A DNA stretch of 64,000 nt. Source: Ceratodon purpureus (Eukaryota; Streptophyta; Bryopsida; Pseudoditrichales; Ditrichaceae). Position numbers and translations under genes: made by a program. Location: assembly GCA_014871385.1 (NCBI GenBank), contig CM026423.1:2918408-2982407 (forward strand), written 5' to 3'. The notes under the pieces are model-generated. The model ran no database searches and was not told the origin of the DNA. It saw only the letters and a program-made list of their open reading frames with translations. Every line of letters starts with the position of its first letter. The first letter of the stretch is position 1. Below are positions 25,742 to 36,947 of the stretch, one piece after another.

Positions 25742-26287
25742 GCATGACGGACCTCCACGTTATTGCTCTAACTGTATGAAATTGAGCATGAAACGTTAAT
25801 ATTTACGGGGACATATCCCATATGTAGACAGCCGTGGTTCATGTCAGTTGGTCGTTAGAGTTCGTCACTTCCGGAACTCAATGTTGATGTTGCACCGATA
25901 CCGGGGAGGACTCAGACATAATCAGTAAAGGGCATGTTTCTACCACTTAATAGTCTCTTCGGTAAATGCAGACGACGAGCAAGAAAAACTAACGATGAAA
26001 AACTGTCATATTGGATCTCGAGTTCATACATCCAGTAACTTCTTTCGGGACTAAGGTAAATGGAACCCTCCCCGATTTCAGGGAGGTAAACAGAAATCCT
26101 GCTGGGTGAAAGTCGAAGTGCGCCCTTCTCTCATTGGACGATATAATTGGATTCCTTGTTGAATTGAACTTCTGACACGGTCAATCCACTGGCCACCCTC
26201 ATGTACACCGAAACCAGGACTCAGCCAATGACGTTAGACTGTCCAGAATAGATGAACACCATTTCTTGTTTTTGGTGTAGAAGTCTG
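25742..26287. promoter_or_regulatory. Right subterminal region of the outer CACTA element
   Basis: Non-coding DNA between the nested element and the right terminal repeat. Short repeats resembling the left subterminal ACCCG words are not obvious, so the two ends may differ in binding-site content. Confidence 0.35.
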
Positions 26288-26315
26288 GTGTAGTTGGCCT
26301 CAGTTCCTACTAGTG
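26288..26315 (-). repeat. Right terminal inverted repeat of the CACTA element
   Basis: 28 bases, reverse-complementary to 7438-7465, ending ACTAGTG and followed by TGA. Confidence 0.93.
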
Positions 26316-26318
26316 TGA

Positions 26319-28132
26319 AATCGTAACACCATAGCAGGTTTGTCACCTGGTGAACGAATATATATTTTTTTGAAAGAATAAAGTTTGTCTCTCAAAAACG
26401 GAATTTATTATTTTTGTTTTTTTAGCAAAATATTAGTAAAAGTGACCTTAAATGGCCTAGAAATAACAGAATATGGCAAAAAATAATTGATTCTATCTTC
26501 ATTTTTGTATCTTCTAATTTTTAAATACTTAATTAATTTAAGTTGTTTTTTTTTTTTTTAATTAATTTTTTTTCCATCAATAAAATATTTACATGGGGTT
26601 GTTTGCCCTCTCTAATGGGTGCCTTTGTTGGGGGCCCTTGTCATTAAGACAAAGGCGAGGTTTATCGCCAAGGGGTATGCTATGGCATATTGAGGGCATA
26701 TTTAATGTTTGAATTACTTTCTATGATGATAAAGCAAAGTTCAACTAGAAAAAATGCTCTTGAAACACGAAAGATTGTATTCATTTTTTGATGACATTTA
26801 AAAAAGATGGAAACCCATTAAAGGATGGTTCTAAAAATTACCATCTTAATCTAATTAGAACATTGCAACCTCAAATCAACAATAATTTATAAAATTGAGG
26901 CTATAGTTTGGTTATAAAATGGTATCAATTTCTTTTTAGAACATAGAAAACACAATATTTGGGCTTGAAAATCTAGACTACAACTACAAACATATTTAAC
27001 ACATTTGGGGTAGAAATGGTTGAATTACTTAAATTATGTATTTTTTCAAATTGAATTTAAAAAAAATAAAATTATGATATTTTCATAATATTATAATTTG
27101 TTTCAAACTCTTTGATTTTGTAGTTTAATGCTATGATAGCTTCTTTGAACTTGTTAGACACATATTAGAATGACCATTAAACATTATTCAAATGAGAAAA
27201 TCTTGTAGTTTTTGAGGACCTGAGAGATTGTGGTATATTTACTTTTTATAACTCCTTTTATACTCTTATTAAACACACTTGGGTTGGTATAATTAAAGCA
27301 ACCGATCACAAATTTTAAAATGTTTTATTGCTTGGTCATTCTCTCAAGTGTAATGAAGCCCTTATCTAAAGCTAATTGTCTACAAGTTTACAACAATATC
27401 CATTAGATATTGTAAGCAACATTTTCAATTAAAGAATTTATAATGTAGAAACTTTTTTAATGATTTATTTTGTCATACTAAAATAAACCAAAACATCATG
27501 AAACTCCATCTTTACTAACCAATTTGTCACAATTTTCATTGTTCTAAATTAGGCGTTATAAATTCTTATTATACCATTATTGATATCATATATGAATAAA
27601 TAAATAAATCTAAAATAGAATACCTTGAATAATACACATAAAAAGTCAAATTTACATTCAGTAAAAAATATTATAGAATATATGTTTTATTTTTACTTTG
27701 CCAAAAGTTTATTACAATCTAATTTCTATGTTGTATTGTTGATTTGATTGTTTTCTATAAAATAGTTTGATTTGAGCCTTGTCGTTTGAAAGCTTTGTAT
27801 AAACTATAAAAATAGATGAAATAAATCAAATTTAATGGCATGAATGACTTCATTAGTCATGTTATATACTTGATCTGTAGAATATCTTATAGTTCTTTTT
27901 AAACTTCTTGTAGTTCAATCATGTTCTTCTGGTTTCAAAATAGATTGCTACATAAAGAAGAATTTATTGTGCAAGTTTTGGACATGTGTGAAAATGTGTA
28001 AAAACAAGCCTTTTATATATGCATAGTAAGATTGTTTGGACCTCACCAAAAATAATAACAAGTCTAAGTGGTTTGGCATCATCACTTTAAAACTTCAAAC
28101 TATCTTATTCTTAAAAACTGCAAGTAATTTTC
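26319..28132. other. AT-rich spacer between the CACTA element and the MULE-like element
   Basis: Very AT-rich with poly(T) and poly(A) runs. No coding, RNA gene or repeat array was recognised. Confidence 0.45.
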
Positions 28133-29889
28133 GTTCTCTATGCGAGCGACGCTATCTTGTCTGCAGTGAGTAGTGAGCGGTGAGTAGTGAGCGGTGAGCA
28201 CAAAATTTCGTTTTTTTTCGAAAAAAAGTTTGAATTTTTTTTATAAAAATTAAATCTTTTCATCCAATTTTATCAAAAACCATAACTTTAAAACTCTTTC
28301 TTTGAAGACATGATTAAATAATAAATGGCACCTATTACCGTAGAAAGTTAATAAATTTGATTTTTTTTTTAAAACCAAAAAAAGAAAAAAAATGGAAGAA
28401 TTAAAAAAAAACCCAAAAGAAGTAAAAAAAAATTGATAAATTTATTTCAAAAAAAGAAATGGGATAAAAAACCAAAACAAGGTGGAAAAAAAACTCTTAC
28501 TCAAGGCCTTTTTGGATTTACAAAGAGAGTATTCTTTCACATCCACTTTTGAAAATAAAATTCCAAAAAGATATAACATTGAAAGGTGGATCCGATAGTC
28601 AATTACATTTGGTATCAAAATTACATTTTTGTTTTTAAATATACCTTTTTATGATTTACTATACAATATTGTATATTTGAAGGGGCTTAATAGAGATAAT
28701 ATTTATTTATAGAAGGTAAGTTCAAATACAAATTAAGCATAAATTTAAATTAAATCTGTTAGTTGAAAATATAAGTCACAAAGTAGAAACTTCTTTAGCA
28801 ATTGCAATTAGTTCCAAAGAAACTTCCAAAGGAATCTATGAAGTGCAGTAAGTTATAAAAAACGCATAACCTTGTTGAAACTATGTTGATGAAAGTATCT
28901 ACTTTGTAATCCATCTTTTTGAGATATCAGAAAATCCTGTAAACGTGTTTGCAGTACTTGTATTGTCCTATCTTTCCAAGGATCTATGATATCATCTTCA
29001 TGAAATTTATGCGGTTAATTGATTATAGTAATGGAGTACACCTTCCTCTTTCCACCATCTATAGAAATAACATATCTATAACTACAACATGGTATGAATT
29101 TAAGACTTATTATACAACAGTTGTTTATAAGTCCTCAACCACTTCACTAATTTAAAAAAACCATATGACCAAACATGAGATCTCTAAAATTCAAAAAAAT
29201 GTACTGATATTTTGGCTGTGGTATAGAGACTACACATGGAAATCTTCTCCAAATATTTATTAAGATATTTTGATAGTAAACCCCTGAAAAGAGATTTCCA
29301 AAAACATGTGACAAGTATTATTTCGCAAAACAAATGATCTTGTAATTTTCCATAGCGTTTATCAAATAAAACTCAAAATTAAACCACTTCATGGAACTCT
29401 TGAATCTCAAAGATCCATAAAAGTATGTGCCTTTCCAATGAAAGATACCTTCAAAGCATACAAAGTGACGGAGGAATCCAAAAGAGGTTTAACAATCACA
29501 TGTTTATTGAATTTTGAGATAAGTAAAATTAGGCATCCAACTTGAAAGGGATTAAAACAAATCAAAGTTCTTGAAAGTTAGAAAAGATAAATGTGCTCTT
29601 TACACCTCAAAGGGATCCATAATGTATTAGCTTTTTAAAATTATTCAACAAAAAAGGTATCACAACTATGTTGATATTCTGACAATGTTGTTTTGAATTC
29701 TTCAAATTAACATTACATATGGAGATTTTCTCCAAATCTTTGATGTAATACATCGTTGGAAAGCCCTAAACAAGAGTTTTCGAAAACATACAACAAGCCA
29801 TATTTCCATTAAAAAAATAAAAATAAAAATAAAATAAAAATAAAAACTCATCATTTTTCATGCGAGTTGTCAAAAAAAGTGAATGCAAG

Positions 29890-30076
29890 AGGCACCTCCA
29901 ATCCATCCCTCGGATCCGAGGGGTGCCCCCAAGCTCTGACTTTCACTGGCTTTTTTGCTCCATGTAAGCTCCAGCTCAATATTCGAGGCTCAAATTTCTC
30001 TGCTTTTTAGTTTGAAGTGAAGGCTGGTGGCACCCCCAGACCATTCTTCGGATCCGAGGGGTGCCTTGGCCGAGTA
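29890..30076. repeat. Duplicated GGATCC-centred palindromic segment
   Basis: Two copies about 140 bp apart, each running from GGCACC through CGGATCCGAGGGGTGCC, inside the MULE-like element. Each has partial dyad symmetry around CGGATCCG. Confidence 0.55.
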
Positions 30077-30219
30077 CTTTTTCTTGTTTTTTTCAGTGTC
30101 TAGTTTCGATTCTCACTAGTGTTGAAATCATCAATGATTGTCCTATGGGCATTTTGGAGTTGTTTGATGCTCTTGCGGAAGGGGATGAACCTTCATGATA
30201 GACCAAGATCAAGGATTAG

Positions 30220-30843
30220 GTGAAGCAGCATCACTGTAGCAAGGCTAGGAATTTGAGAGGTAAAGAAGCCAAGGCTGCTGTAGACCTCATCATTTTTGAT
30301 GTTCCGGAGGATTTACCTGTTCCAAGTTTAGGCCATGATGGTGGAATTCCCTCTTGGAAAAGGAACCCCACGATTTCAGCATGGAAAAAAATGGAGTCTA
30401 AATGGATTAAGGCGCATTTTGAGTTTGCTATGCAGTTTCTGTAGGATGATGGAGCCTTGATTGTTTTTTACCTTGGCTCAAAGTTCATTTCAAATGAGCT
30501 TATTTCTTGGCCAGAGTGGGCTAACTTTCAGGAGGAGGCCAAATGGTTTGCAATCAATGGCATGCCATTGACTATTCCAGATCGTCATCCACGCGAGCAC
30601 AAGACATTTATGGTAAAATGCTGCATCAAGATGGAAAATGTGGAGGAAGATATTCCAAGGTCTAAGTTTTAGTTTCATAATAGGGATAAGCTTGGTGCCC
30701 AATGCATCAAACTGTCCTGTAATGGACATTGCATTAATTGGATTACTGCAAATTCTCTGATGGTGAATTTAGAGAATGGTAAGCCATTCAAAGGAGCACG
30801 GGAGAAGATTTCTAACCTCTTGCAGGCTCTAATCGTAAATTGA
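30220..30843 (+). pseudogene. Decayed gene fragment of unknown family inside the MULE-like element
   Basis: One frame reads through ~620 bases with protein-like composition but has TAG at 30442-30444 and 30670-30672, ending at TGA 30841-30843. Recognisable stretches are AAVDLIIFDVPEDLPVP, GALIVFYLGSKF, SWPEWANFQEEAKWF and FHNRDKLGAQCIKL. Base composition is higher in GC than the surrounding AT-rich DNA, consistent with captured coding sequence. Upstream, the same frame is broken by further stops near 30196. I do not recognise the family. Confidence 0.5.
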
Positions 30844-31041
30844 TCTGGGTAAATTTCTACATTGATCAATTTAGAAGCCATTATCTTTGGAAAAAACCCT
30901 TAACCACCTTCCACGGTCATAGGTTCCAAATATGCCATGTCATGCAAAATCATCTCAAAATGTCCAAATAAATAGTCAAAAATTTATAAATTTAGTGCTC
31001 ACCGCTCACTGCTCACAAGATAGCATTCATGTTCTCTATGC

Positions 31042-32587
31042 TACTTACTTCAACAATTAAGAGGCAATGCAAGCTCACTGTGGTCTTAGAATAACTTTCA
31101 ATGTAATTGAAATCCCTTTGAGGTTAATACCAAGGTTTTTTGCATTAGATAAGGCCTTTTCTGATATATAGTACAATATATTGCATTGGTATATATTTGC
31201 AATAAGAGTAGTTTGTTTATAATGTTTTCTAAACATTTTTCCGACATCATCCGTCAAATTAGACTACAAACTTTGGATGTTTTAGTAGAATCTCTATTCA
31301 TAGGCCCTCAAATATGTGTTTCATAGTTCACATTTATTATACAAAGAGCTTCTAAAATCAACAAAGAAAACTATTGTTGCTAGACTTTATTAGAGTGAGA
31401 TATAAACATCTAATTTGGTTAATATTTTAAACGAGAATGTCATGGCCATTGTCGATGTTTGTACTTGATAATATTAATATTACTATTATTCTATAATTTG
31501 TCAAACTCATATAAATTATAGAATTTATAAAAACATCTAGATAAATTTCATTTTGCCATACCAATTAGAAAATACTAATATGAACCTCTCTTGTTTTTGG
31601 ACTAGAGACTCACCTTCTTTCACCTTCATGACCGCATCCTTGTATACAATAGCCACCACACATATCCACACACAATAACCACACAAAGCGACCCATATCC
31701 ACACGCACAGCCACACACATCCACAATAGCCACGATAGCCACATTCCTTATTTCAAGGGACGAGATCATGATAGCTGGGTGAGCAAGTACTGGTATTATT
31801 GTGGACTCTTCATAGGTATCATAACTACTTTGTGAAGCCCAGGATGCCATAGCCACATTCTTGCATTTGAAGCATATTAAATCACATACAGTAACAGTGA
31901 AAGAGTGAAAAGTTGAAGACAAACAGAAGTTGATGACTGAAAACTCAAAAGAAAAAACTACAAACTAAAAAATTACATCACTGCGGACACTGAGCCATGA
32001 CTTTTGTGTGATGGTTGGCTCAGGTTTCAAATGAAGGGAAATTCTTTGTTTTCAATAATGGCTAACGAAAGCACCTCAATATTTCATGCATGCTGTTGGC
32101 AATTGATTGGGTTCAAGAGGAAATGCAGAAATATGATTCATAACAGAATATGCAAGTATCCCAGTGCGTAGCCACTCCCATCTGTTCATCCATGTGAGAA
32201 AGACAAGCAAACAACACTATCCTCGGCTCCAGGGGAAGGCTACACAATATTCTTATGCTAGTTGTTGGACGGATCAAGGTTCTAGTTGCTGCAAGGTGCT
32301 TCCTAATTTGGACTTAAGTCTTGCATTGAAATTCCATTTCATTTGGTTCAAAAGAAAATTAATTTTTTTTGGACTTACTGGCATGTGAGCTCCTCAATAT
32401 CACAGCAGGCAATGGTTACCCATCACTGTAACCAGGTATAATTTGGATTTTTAATGAATGGATTGGTTGCACAATCCTATACTTTGATAGTACATCCATA
32501 GCAATGTTGAGTTGGAGAGAGTGGGCCAAACTTTGTAAACACTAAAGTAATGCCAAGTCTCATGTCTCTGTTGGTGGTCCTGGTGCA
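31042..32587. other. AT-rich spacer with a CA-rich microsatellite
   Basis: Bases ~31650-31735 form a degenerate run of CCACACA and CCACAATAGC units. No gene is supportable in the rest. Confidence 0.5.
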
Positions 32588-33015
32588 CTATCCGCACAAC
32601 TAAGGTTGAAGCACCTAAAACCAACCGGGTCCCCAAAACCGATCACTAGACTTCTCCAATTCCGACAAGTTTTCAGATTTAAAATCTTGGGAGATCTAGA
32701 AGAAAGTATGAAGCATGATTGGTAGAAAGGGAATCATATGGGAATATTTTGGTGGTAGTAGAGTGATCAAGTTTTGGTGTCATGGTGGTCGGTTTTAGGG
32801 AAACCTACATGTTGGTTGTGTGTAAAAGTAAAAATGTTCATTAGAAAATTTGTATCAATTCAGAAAATGCTTCAAAAATTTCCAAAAAATTGGCATTCTT
32901 CATGATTTCTATTTCCCCTTCCATGAAAAATAACCATTCAGAATTTCTCCCGAGGGATCATTGCGAACTCTCTTATTTGATCGGTTTTGGGTGCCTCAAC
33001 CTTAGTGTGCCCAAA
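32588..33015. repeat. Inverted-repeat (MITE-like) segment, ~0.4 kb
   Basis: CTAAGGTTGAAGCACC at ~32598 is matched in reverse complement by GGTGCCTCAACCTTAG ending at ~33006. The similarity extends on both sides (GCACA outside, AAAACC inside) to about 30 bp. No clear target duplication was found, so the class is undetermined. Confidence 0.5.
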
Positions 33016-33649
33016 TTGATTTATAATGCGTATTGACTGTGACCCAGCTTTTTCCTTACACTCCCTGTTCCATGGAGAGCACCAAAATTGAACACAACAT
33101 ATCACTTTGTAGAAATCCTGGCAATGGTACAATGGATCCCCTCTTCAGAGTTGGCAGCATGTAACTTTCATGCTCAAACATAACATGCACACGTGGTTAT
33201 ATTTGACCGACCCTCTATTCTTCAAGTGAGTTACTACTTCCAATTACTAGCCATGCTACCTAATGAAACGCCCTTGTCTCTGAGAAATGAGTTCGACGTG
33301 CCTATGCACCTCCTTTGGTACATGCTTTCCGTTTCACAAATTTAACCCTTGACTACCAAGAATACCAATTTCTTAGCAAGGGCGCCTATCACTTCTACCA
33401 AATCGAAACCGGTTCATGCCCTTCGATTCAAATTTTCATGCATTTGTTTTGATTCCAAATGATCTTTCAGAATAGGGTGCTACCTTTTCATGTATAATTT
33501 AAAACTTTAAGGTTATTATTACATTCGTATATATAATGCCATAACTATAAGATGAAAATAAATAATAAAGTCCAACATATAATTTATTTTGAATTTTTAA
33601 GGTTGTTTACCTAATCTTCATTCAAGCCATGAAGATGACCTTTATTACA

Positions 33650-33743
33650 TCTATTGTACAATACATCTCGATTTGTCTCACTCAACCATTCCGCGTTGGA
33701 ATTTTCAAGGAGACAAACCAACTTGCACTCAATGTGATCAACG
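33650..33743 (+). repeat. Dispersed ~100-bp hairpin repeat, solo copy
   Basis: The core TTTGTCTC, ~30 bases, GAGACAAA forms an 8-bp stem. It is about 65-70% similar by eye to 45768-45862 and to the reverse complement of 43505-43606. Confidence 0.6.
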
Positions 33744-35405
33744 AAATGAGTCCCAATAATTTACATACAACTAACCAAGTCTATCACATAGTTTATCTAT
33801 CCACAAACACAAAGATCACCTCTACTCTGATTCTCAAGTTTATACAGAGCAAACTGCAACAAGACTTGCATCCTTTCAATTTCCAACTTGGGCACACTAA
33901 TGTATATCCATCAAAATCTTATGAAAACCCTTTTTTAGAATGTAGAACACCGTTCATGTAGAACATGTAAAACCTTGAAATCACAAATTCAAGGTTCTAC
34001 AATATTTTTTAAGGATTATTTTGATAAAATTAGGATTATTTGACCCAAATTTTGTATGGAGAACCCCTCCTCTGGACATATGATCAATGTCCTCGAAGTT
34101 GGGATGTTTTACTAGGGCCCACTCGGGGTTCTCCAAAGAGTTCGATGGGTATTCTTTAATGTACCCTGTTCCAACTCCTGGAACCTAAATCCAAAGCCCA
34201 AACAATGACACAATTCAATTCTTCTCCCGCTTTCCAACCATTTTTTTTCTCTGGTTTTGTTCTACTTCAAACGGTTTAAAGTCCACACTCACATGTTTAG
34301 CAATCCAGCCGCACACCCCCTAAAAAAACACTGTCTGCAACACTCCCCAGTCATAAAATTAACAACAAAATTAATCACTAATCCAACCAATAACCATAAC
34401 CATTACCCAACGGAAGCAAAGAAGTAATCAAACCTAATACCAAAAAAAGAACCGCAAAAGAAATAACCCAAATCACACCCTTGACCACATCTCAGTTGAC
34501 CACCACAATAAACTCACTCACACACCCAAAAATACAAAAAGCCAAAAAAAAATACCAAAATGAGGAGCATCATCAACACTCCCTCCCGCGACCCGGTCAC
34601 AGCCAGTCACCCCACCGGAAGATCCGGTGCCGGCTGGAAAGTATTGAAAGTCATTGCAAGTGCCAAATCGAGCAATCCCAAACCTCTCGCTTCGGCTGCG
34701 TCGTCGATGATCGATCCCCTCGACACAGCCCCGCCAAACTTAGACCCCGCATTCACCCGCTCCTGCTGCGCGCGCTGCCTAATCTCTCTCCATTCCTAAT
34801 CCCTCCCGGCCACCTCCATCGATGCCAAGCTACCTCCCTGGTTCTAGTTCCGGCACTGTGTAGTACTAGCTGTAGTAATAATTTCATTAAGTCTAGCACT
34901 GTTACTTATTATGTTGTGATATATCGATTAGTGATCTTCCGGGTCATGAGTGATTAGCGATATCTAGATAGCGTAAAGGCGCGCGATGCCCGTTCCGCGA
35001 TCGATGTGGCCGGGCACCTTCACATTGATCACAGTTTAAGTGGGTTTGTGTCGATCCAGCCTGGGCCACATGCATGCAGTGATCGATCACCGCAGGTAGC
35101 AAGCGCTGTAGCGGAGATGAGACAGTCTTGGCTCATTCAAGTCGACTGTTGTGTCTGTGATCATGAGCTTAATTTATAGTTTACGTACCTAGGGGCTCAG
35201 GTTCATGATATCAGGTTGGGGTGTGTGTGTTTGTGTGGTTGTTTTTGAGTTTGGTGAGAGGAGAAGGTGGTGACTGGTGGTGACGTTGTGGTGGTGGTGA
35301 GGAGGTGATGAGGTTTGAAGGGAGGGGAGAGGGTTGTGGTACTGAGGGGATTGTGAGGGAGTTTTGTGGAGGTGTGAGGGAGGTTTATGAGGTGAGGGGG
35401 TCGAC
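33744..35405. other. Intergenic region upstream of the USP-like gene
   Basis: AT-rich to ~34500, then GC rises. Bases ~35210-35400 are strongly G/T- and purine-rich on the plus strand (GTGTGTGTGTTTGTGTGG, then GGTGG and GAGG repeats) and lead straight into the start codon, so they probably hold the promoter and 5' leader. Open frames at 34481-34957 have no supporting features. Confidence 0.45.
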
Positions 35406-36947
35406 ATGAAGAGGTTTAAGGGGTTTGGGGTGCGGGGGAGTGCGGGGAAGGGGGGTCCGACGACGTATGTGAAGAGCGCGGCGGCGAAGATTACGAGTCC
35501 GCAGTGTTTGCCGGGGTTGTATTCGCCGGCGGGGAGGGAGTCGAGTCGGAGGCGTAGTGTGGATGATGCGCGGTTTAAGGAGGATAAGGAGTTGCAGGCG
35601 GCGGCGGCGGGGGCGCCAGTTGAGGGAGAGTTGTTAGCTTGTGCGAGATATGTTTCCCGGCGACGCAGCGTGGATGATTCGCTCTTTGTGGAGACTGAGG
35701 ATTTGCAGGCTGTGAGGAGAGAGATTTGGAAGGCGAGTCCTCAACGGTGGGGGTCGCAGAATGTGCCCGCTATGATGAGCTCGTCGGATTCTTTCTCGTC
35801 GGCGTCGGACGTGCAGTCGTCGTCGCGGCCTTCGGACGCGAGTGTTGTTTCGTTGGCCTCTGACACAATTCACCACCAATTGCAGTACCAGCAGCTTGTA
35901 GGTGATGGTGGGAATCGTACAGTAGTGTTGGGATTTGATGCAAATGCCCGCGAAGCTGGTGTGTGCGCAACAGCCATGTGGATGTTTGGGAATGTACTGC
36001 AAAAGGGGGACAAGCTCGTGTTGCTCGGGGTGATGGAGAATGTCCGCGGGCCGTTGGGTTACAGGGTGCAGGTGAACGACCAGACGTGGCTGGGGCCGAA
36101 CAAAAAATCTGTTCACGACGAGATACGCGTGCGGAATGTGACCTGGCTGGGGCTTCCTGGGCTGAAGAAGCTCTGTGACGACGGTGGGGTGAAGCTCGTC
36201 GTGGATGTGAAGGCCGCTGCGCGCGCGGAGGTTGCCATCGTGCAGGAGGCGGTCGCATTAGGCGCGGTGCACGTCGTTCTCGACAGGAGCTTGCATAACA
36301 AACGGCGACGCTACTACTTGGAGGGATTATCCTGCGACGTGACTCGCATGCGGCGCAACGGTGGGGTGGATTCCATTCGCTCCCTCGCCAGCATCGCCAG
36401 TGATCGAGAGAAACGCCGCATGCCATCCCCTACGTCAGTGCTGACTCCGCAACGGAAACCGCCTCGAGGACGTACCGTCGCTCCATCAGACGGTACATCA
36501 ATCCTCCTAGAGGGCGCTCGCAATTCTTCAGATTTCAATTCCAGCTTATCTCGCCTCGTGAAGCTCGTGGAAGAGAAGAACGCCGTGGCGACCTTTTCCT
36601 CACCTTACCCCACCATCGACGAGGCCGACGACCTTTTCAGCATCGACCATGCAACCATGACCCGCCGTGTCAACATGCTTCTAGAGCCTCAACCTGGTCA
36701 CATGGACCATCGCCGTGACCAGCTCGCCATGGACGACGACGAGGGGTACGAGAGCGACGATTTGTTTAGCCTCGCCGGCGATGGCGCGTCGCGACGACCG
36801 TCCGTGGCCGTTTTCTGCCCTCCCGACCTTCAGTCCCAATCTGCTCGAAACTCCATCGCCATTGCTGCTCCTCGTTCTTCCCGTGACTTCATGCGGTCGA
36901 ACCTCGACTCGGGCCCTCGCCTTGACAGGCATCTCCTTCCCAGCTGA
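35406..36947 (+). CDS. USP-like domain protein, intronless, 513 aa
   Basis: A single long frame, GC-rich relative to its flank, starts MKRFKGFGVR and stops at 36945-36947. Residues ~170-320 resemble the universal-stress-protein-like (adenine nucleotide alpha-hydrolase-like) fold: TVVLGFDAN as the first strand, KLVLLGVMENV, then KLVVDVKA and AVHVVLDRSL. In plants such domains are often joined to a protein kinase, but none follows here. The N-terminal 150 residues are Ser/Arg/Gly-rich with two copies of RRRSVDD (48-54 and 85-91), both possible basophilic kinase sites. The C-terminal half is disordered and acidic with two DDLFS motifs. It is probably a cytosolic regulatory protein. Ligand binding is not shown, and no classic G-2X-G-9X-G loop is obvious. 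Confidence 0.78.
   Translation: MKRFKGFGVRGSAGKGGPTTYVKSAAAKITSPQCLPGLYSPAGRESSRRRSVDDARFKEDKELQAAAAGAPVEGELLACARYVSRRRSVDDSLFVETEDLQAVRREIWKASPQRWGSQNVPAMMSSSDSFSSASDVQSSSRPSDASVVSLASDTIHHQLQYQQLVGDGGNRTVVLGFDANAREAGVCATAMWMFGNVLQKGDKLVLLGVMENVRGPLGYRVQVNDQTWLGPNKKSVHDEIRVRNVTWLGLPGLKKLCDDGGVKLVVDVKAAARAEVAIVQEAVALGAVHVVLDRSLHNKRRRYYLEGLSCDVTRMRRNGGVDSIRSLASIASDREKRRMPSPTSVLTPQRKPPRGRTVAPSDGTSILLEGARNSSDFNSSLSRLVKLVEEKNAVATFSSPYPTIDEADDLFSIDHATMTRRVNMLLEPQPGHMDHRRDQLAMDDDEGYESDDLFSLAGDGASRRPSVAVFCPPDLQSQSARNSIAIAAPRSSRDFMRSNLDSGPRLDRHLLPS

Larger units (their letters stand above)
7438..26315 (+). mobile_element. Complete CACTA (En/Spm) DNA transposon, 18.9 kb
   Basis: The left end begins CACTAGTAGGAACTGAGGCC and the right end, read inward on the minus strand, is identical over the first 28 bases (7438-7465 against 26288-26315), then diverges gradually. 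TGA lies immediately outside both ends (7435-7437, 26316-26318), which is the 3-bp target duplication expected of CACTA elements. Inside are a TnpD/tnp2 gene with four family domains, a minus-strand TnpA-like gene, and two further genes. Intact ends and matching duplication point to fairly recent insertion. The transposase gene has one nonsense codon, so mobility may depend on another copy. Confidence 0.93.
28144..31030. mobile_element. Mutator-like (possible Pack-MULE) element, 2.9 kb
   Basis: The 11-mer GTTCTCTATGC occurs directly outside both ends (28133-28143 and 31031-31041), the 9-11 bp duplication typical of MULEs. The ends share inverted-repeat blocks: GCTATCTTGT plus GCAGTGAG and GCGGTGAGCAC on the left, with their reverse complement at 30994-31024. 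The left end carries an extra 14-bp TAGTGAGCGGTGAG unit. There is no MURA-like transposase. Inside is a decayed gene copy (30220-30843), so it may be a gene-carrying, non-autonomous MULE. The interior is otherwise AT-rich. Confidence 0.62.

Noticed and set aside
31650-31735. CCACACA-rich tract considered as a telomere-type or protein-coding repeat
   Set aside because: It is a degenerate CA microsatellite without a conserved unit.
33629-33961. 110-codon plus-strand frame
   Set aside because: It starts in a dispersed non-coding repeat and has no recognisable feature.
34481-34957. 158-codon plus-strand frame
   Set aside because: His/Ser/Pro-rich, no motif, no splice context. It probably lies in the USP-like gene's upstream region.
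35634-36426. Antisense frames of 160 and 218 codons
   Set aside because: They are shadows of the GC-rich USP-like gene, Arg/Pro/Ser-rich without motifs.
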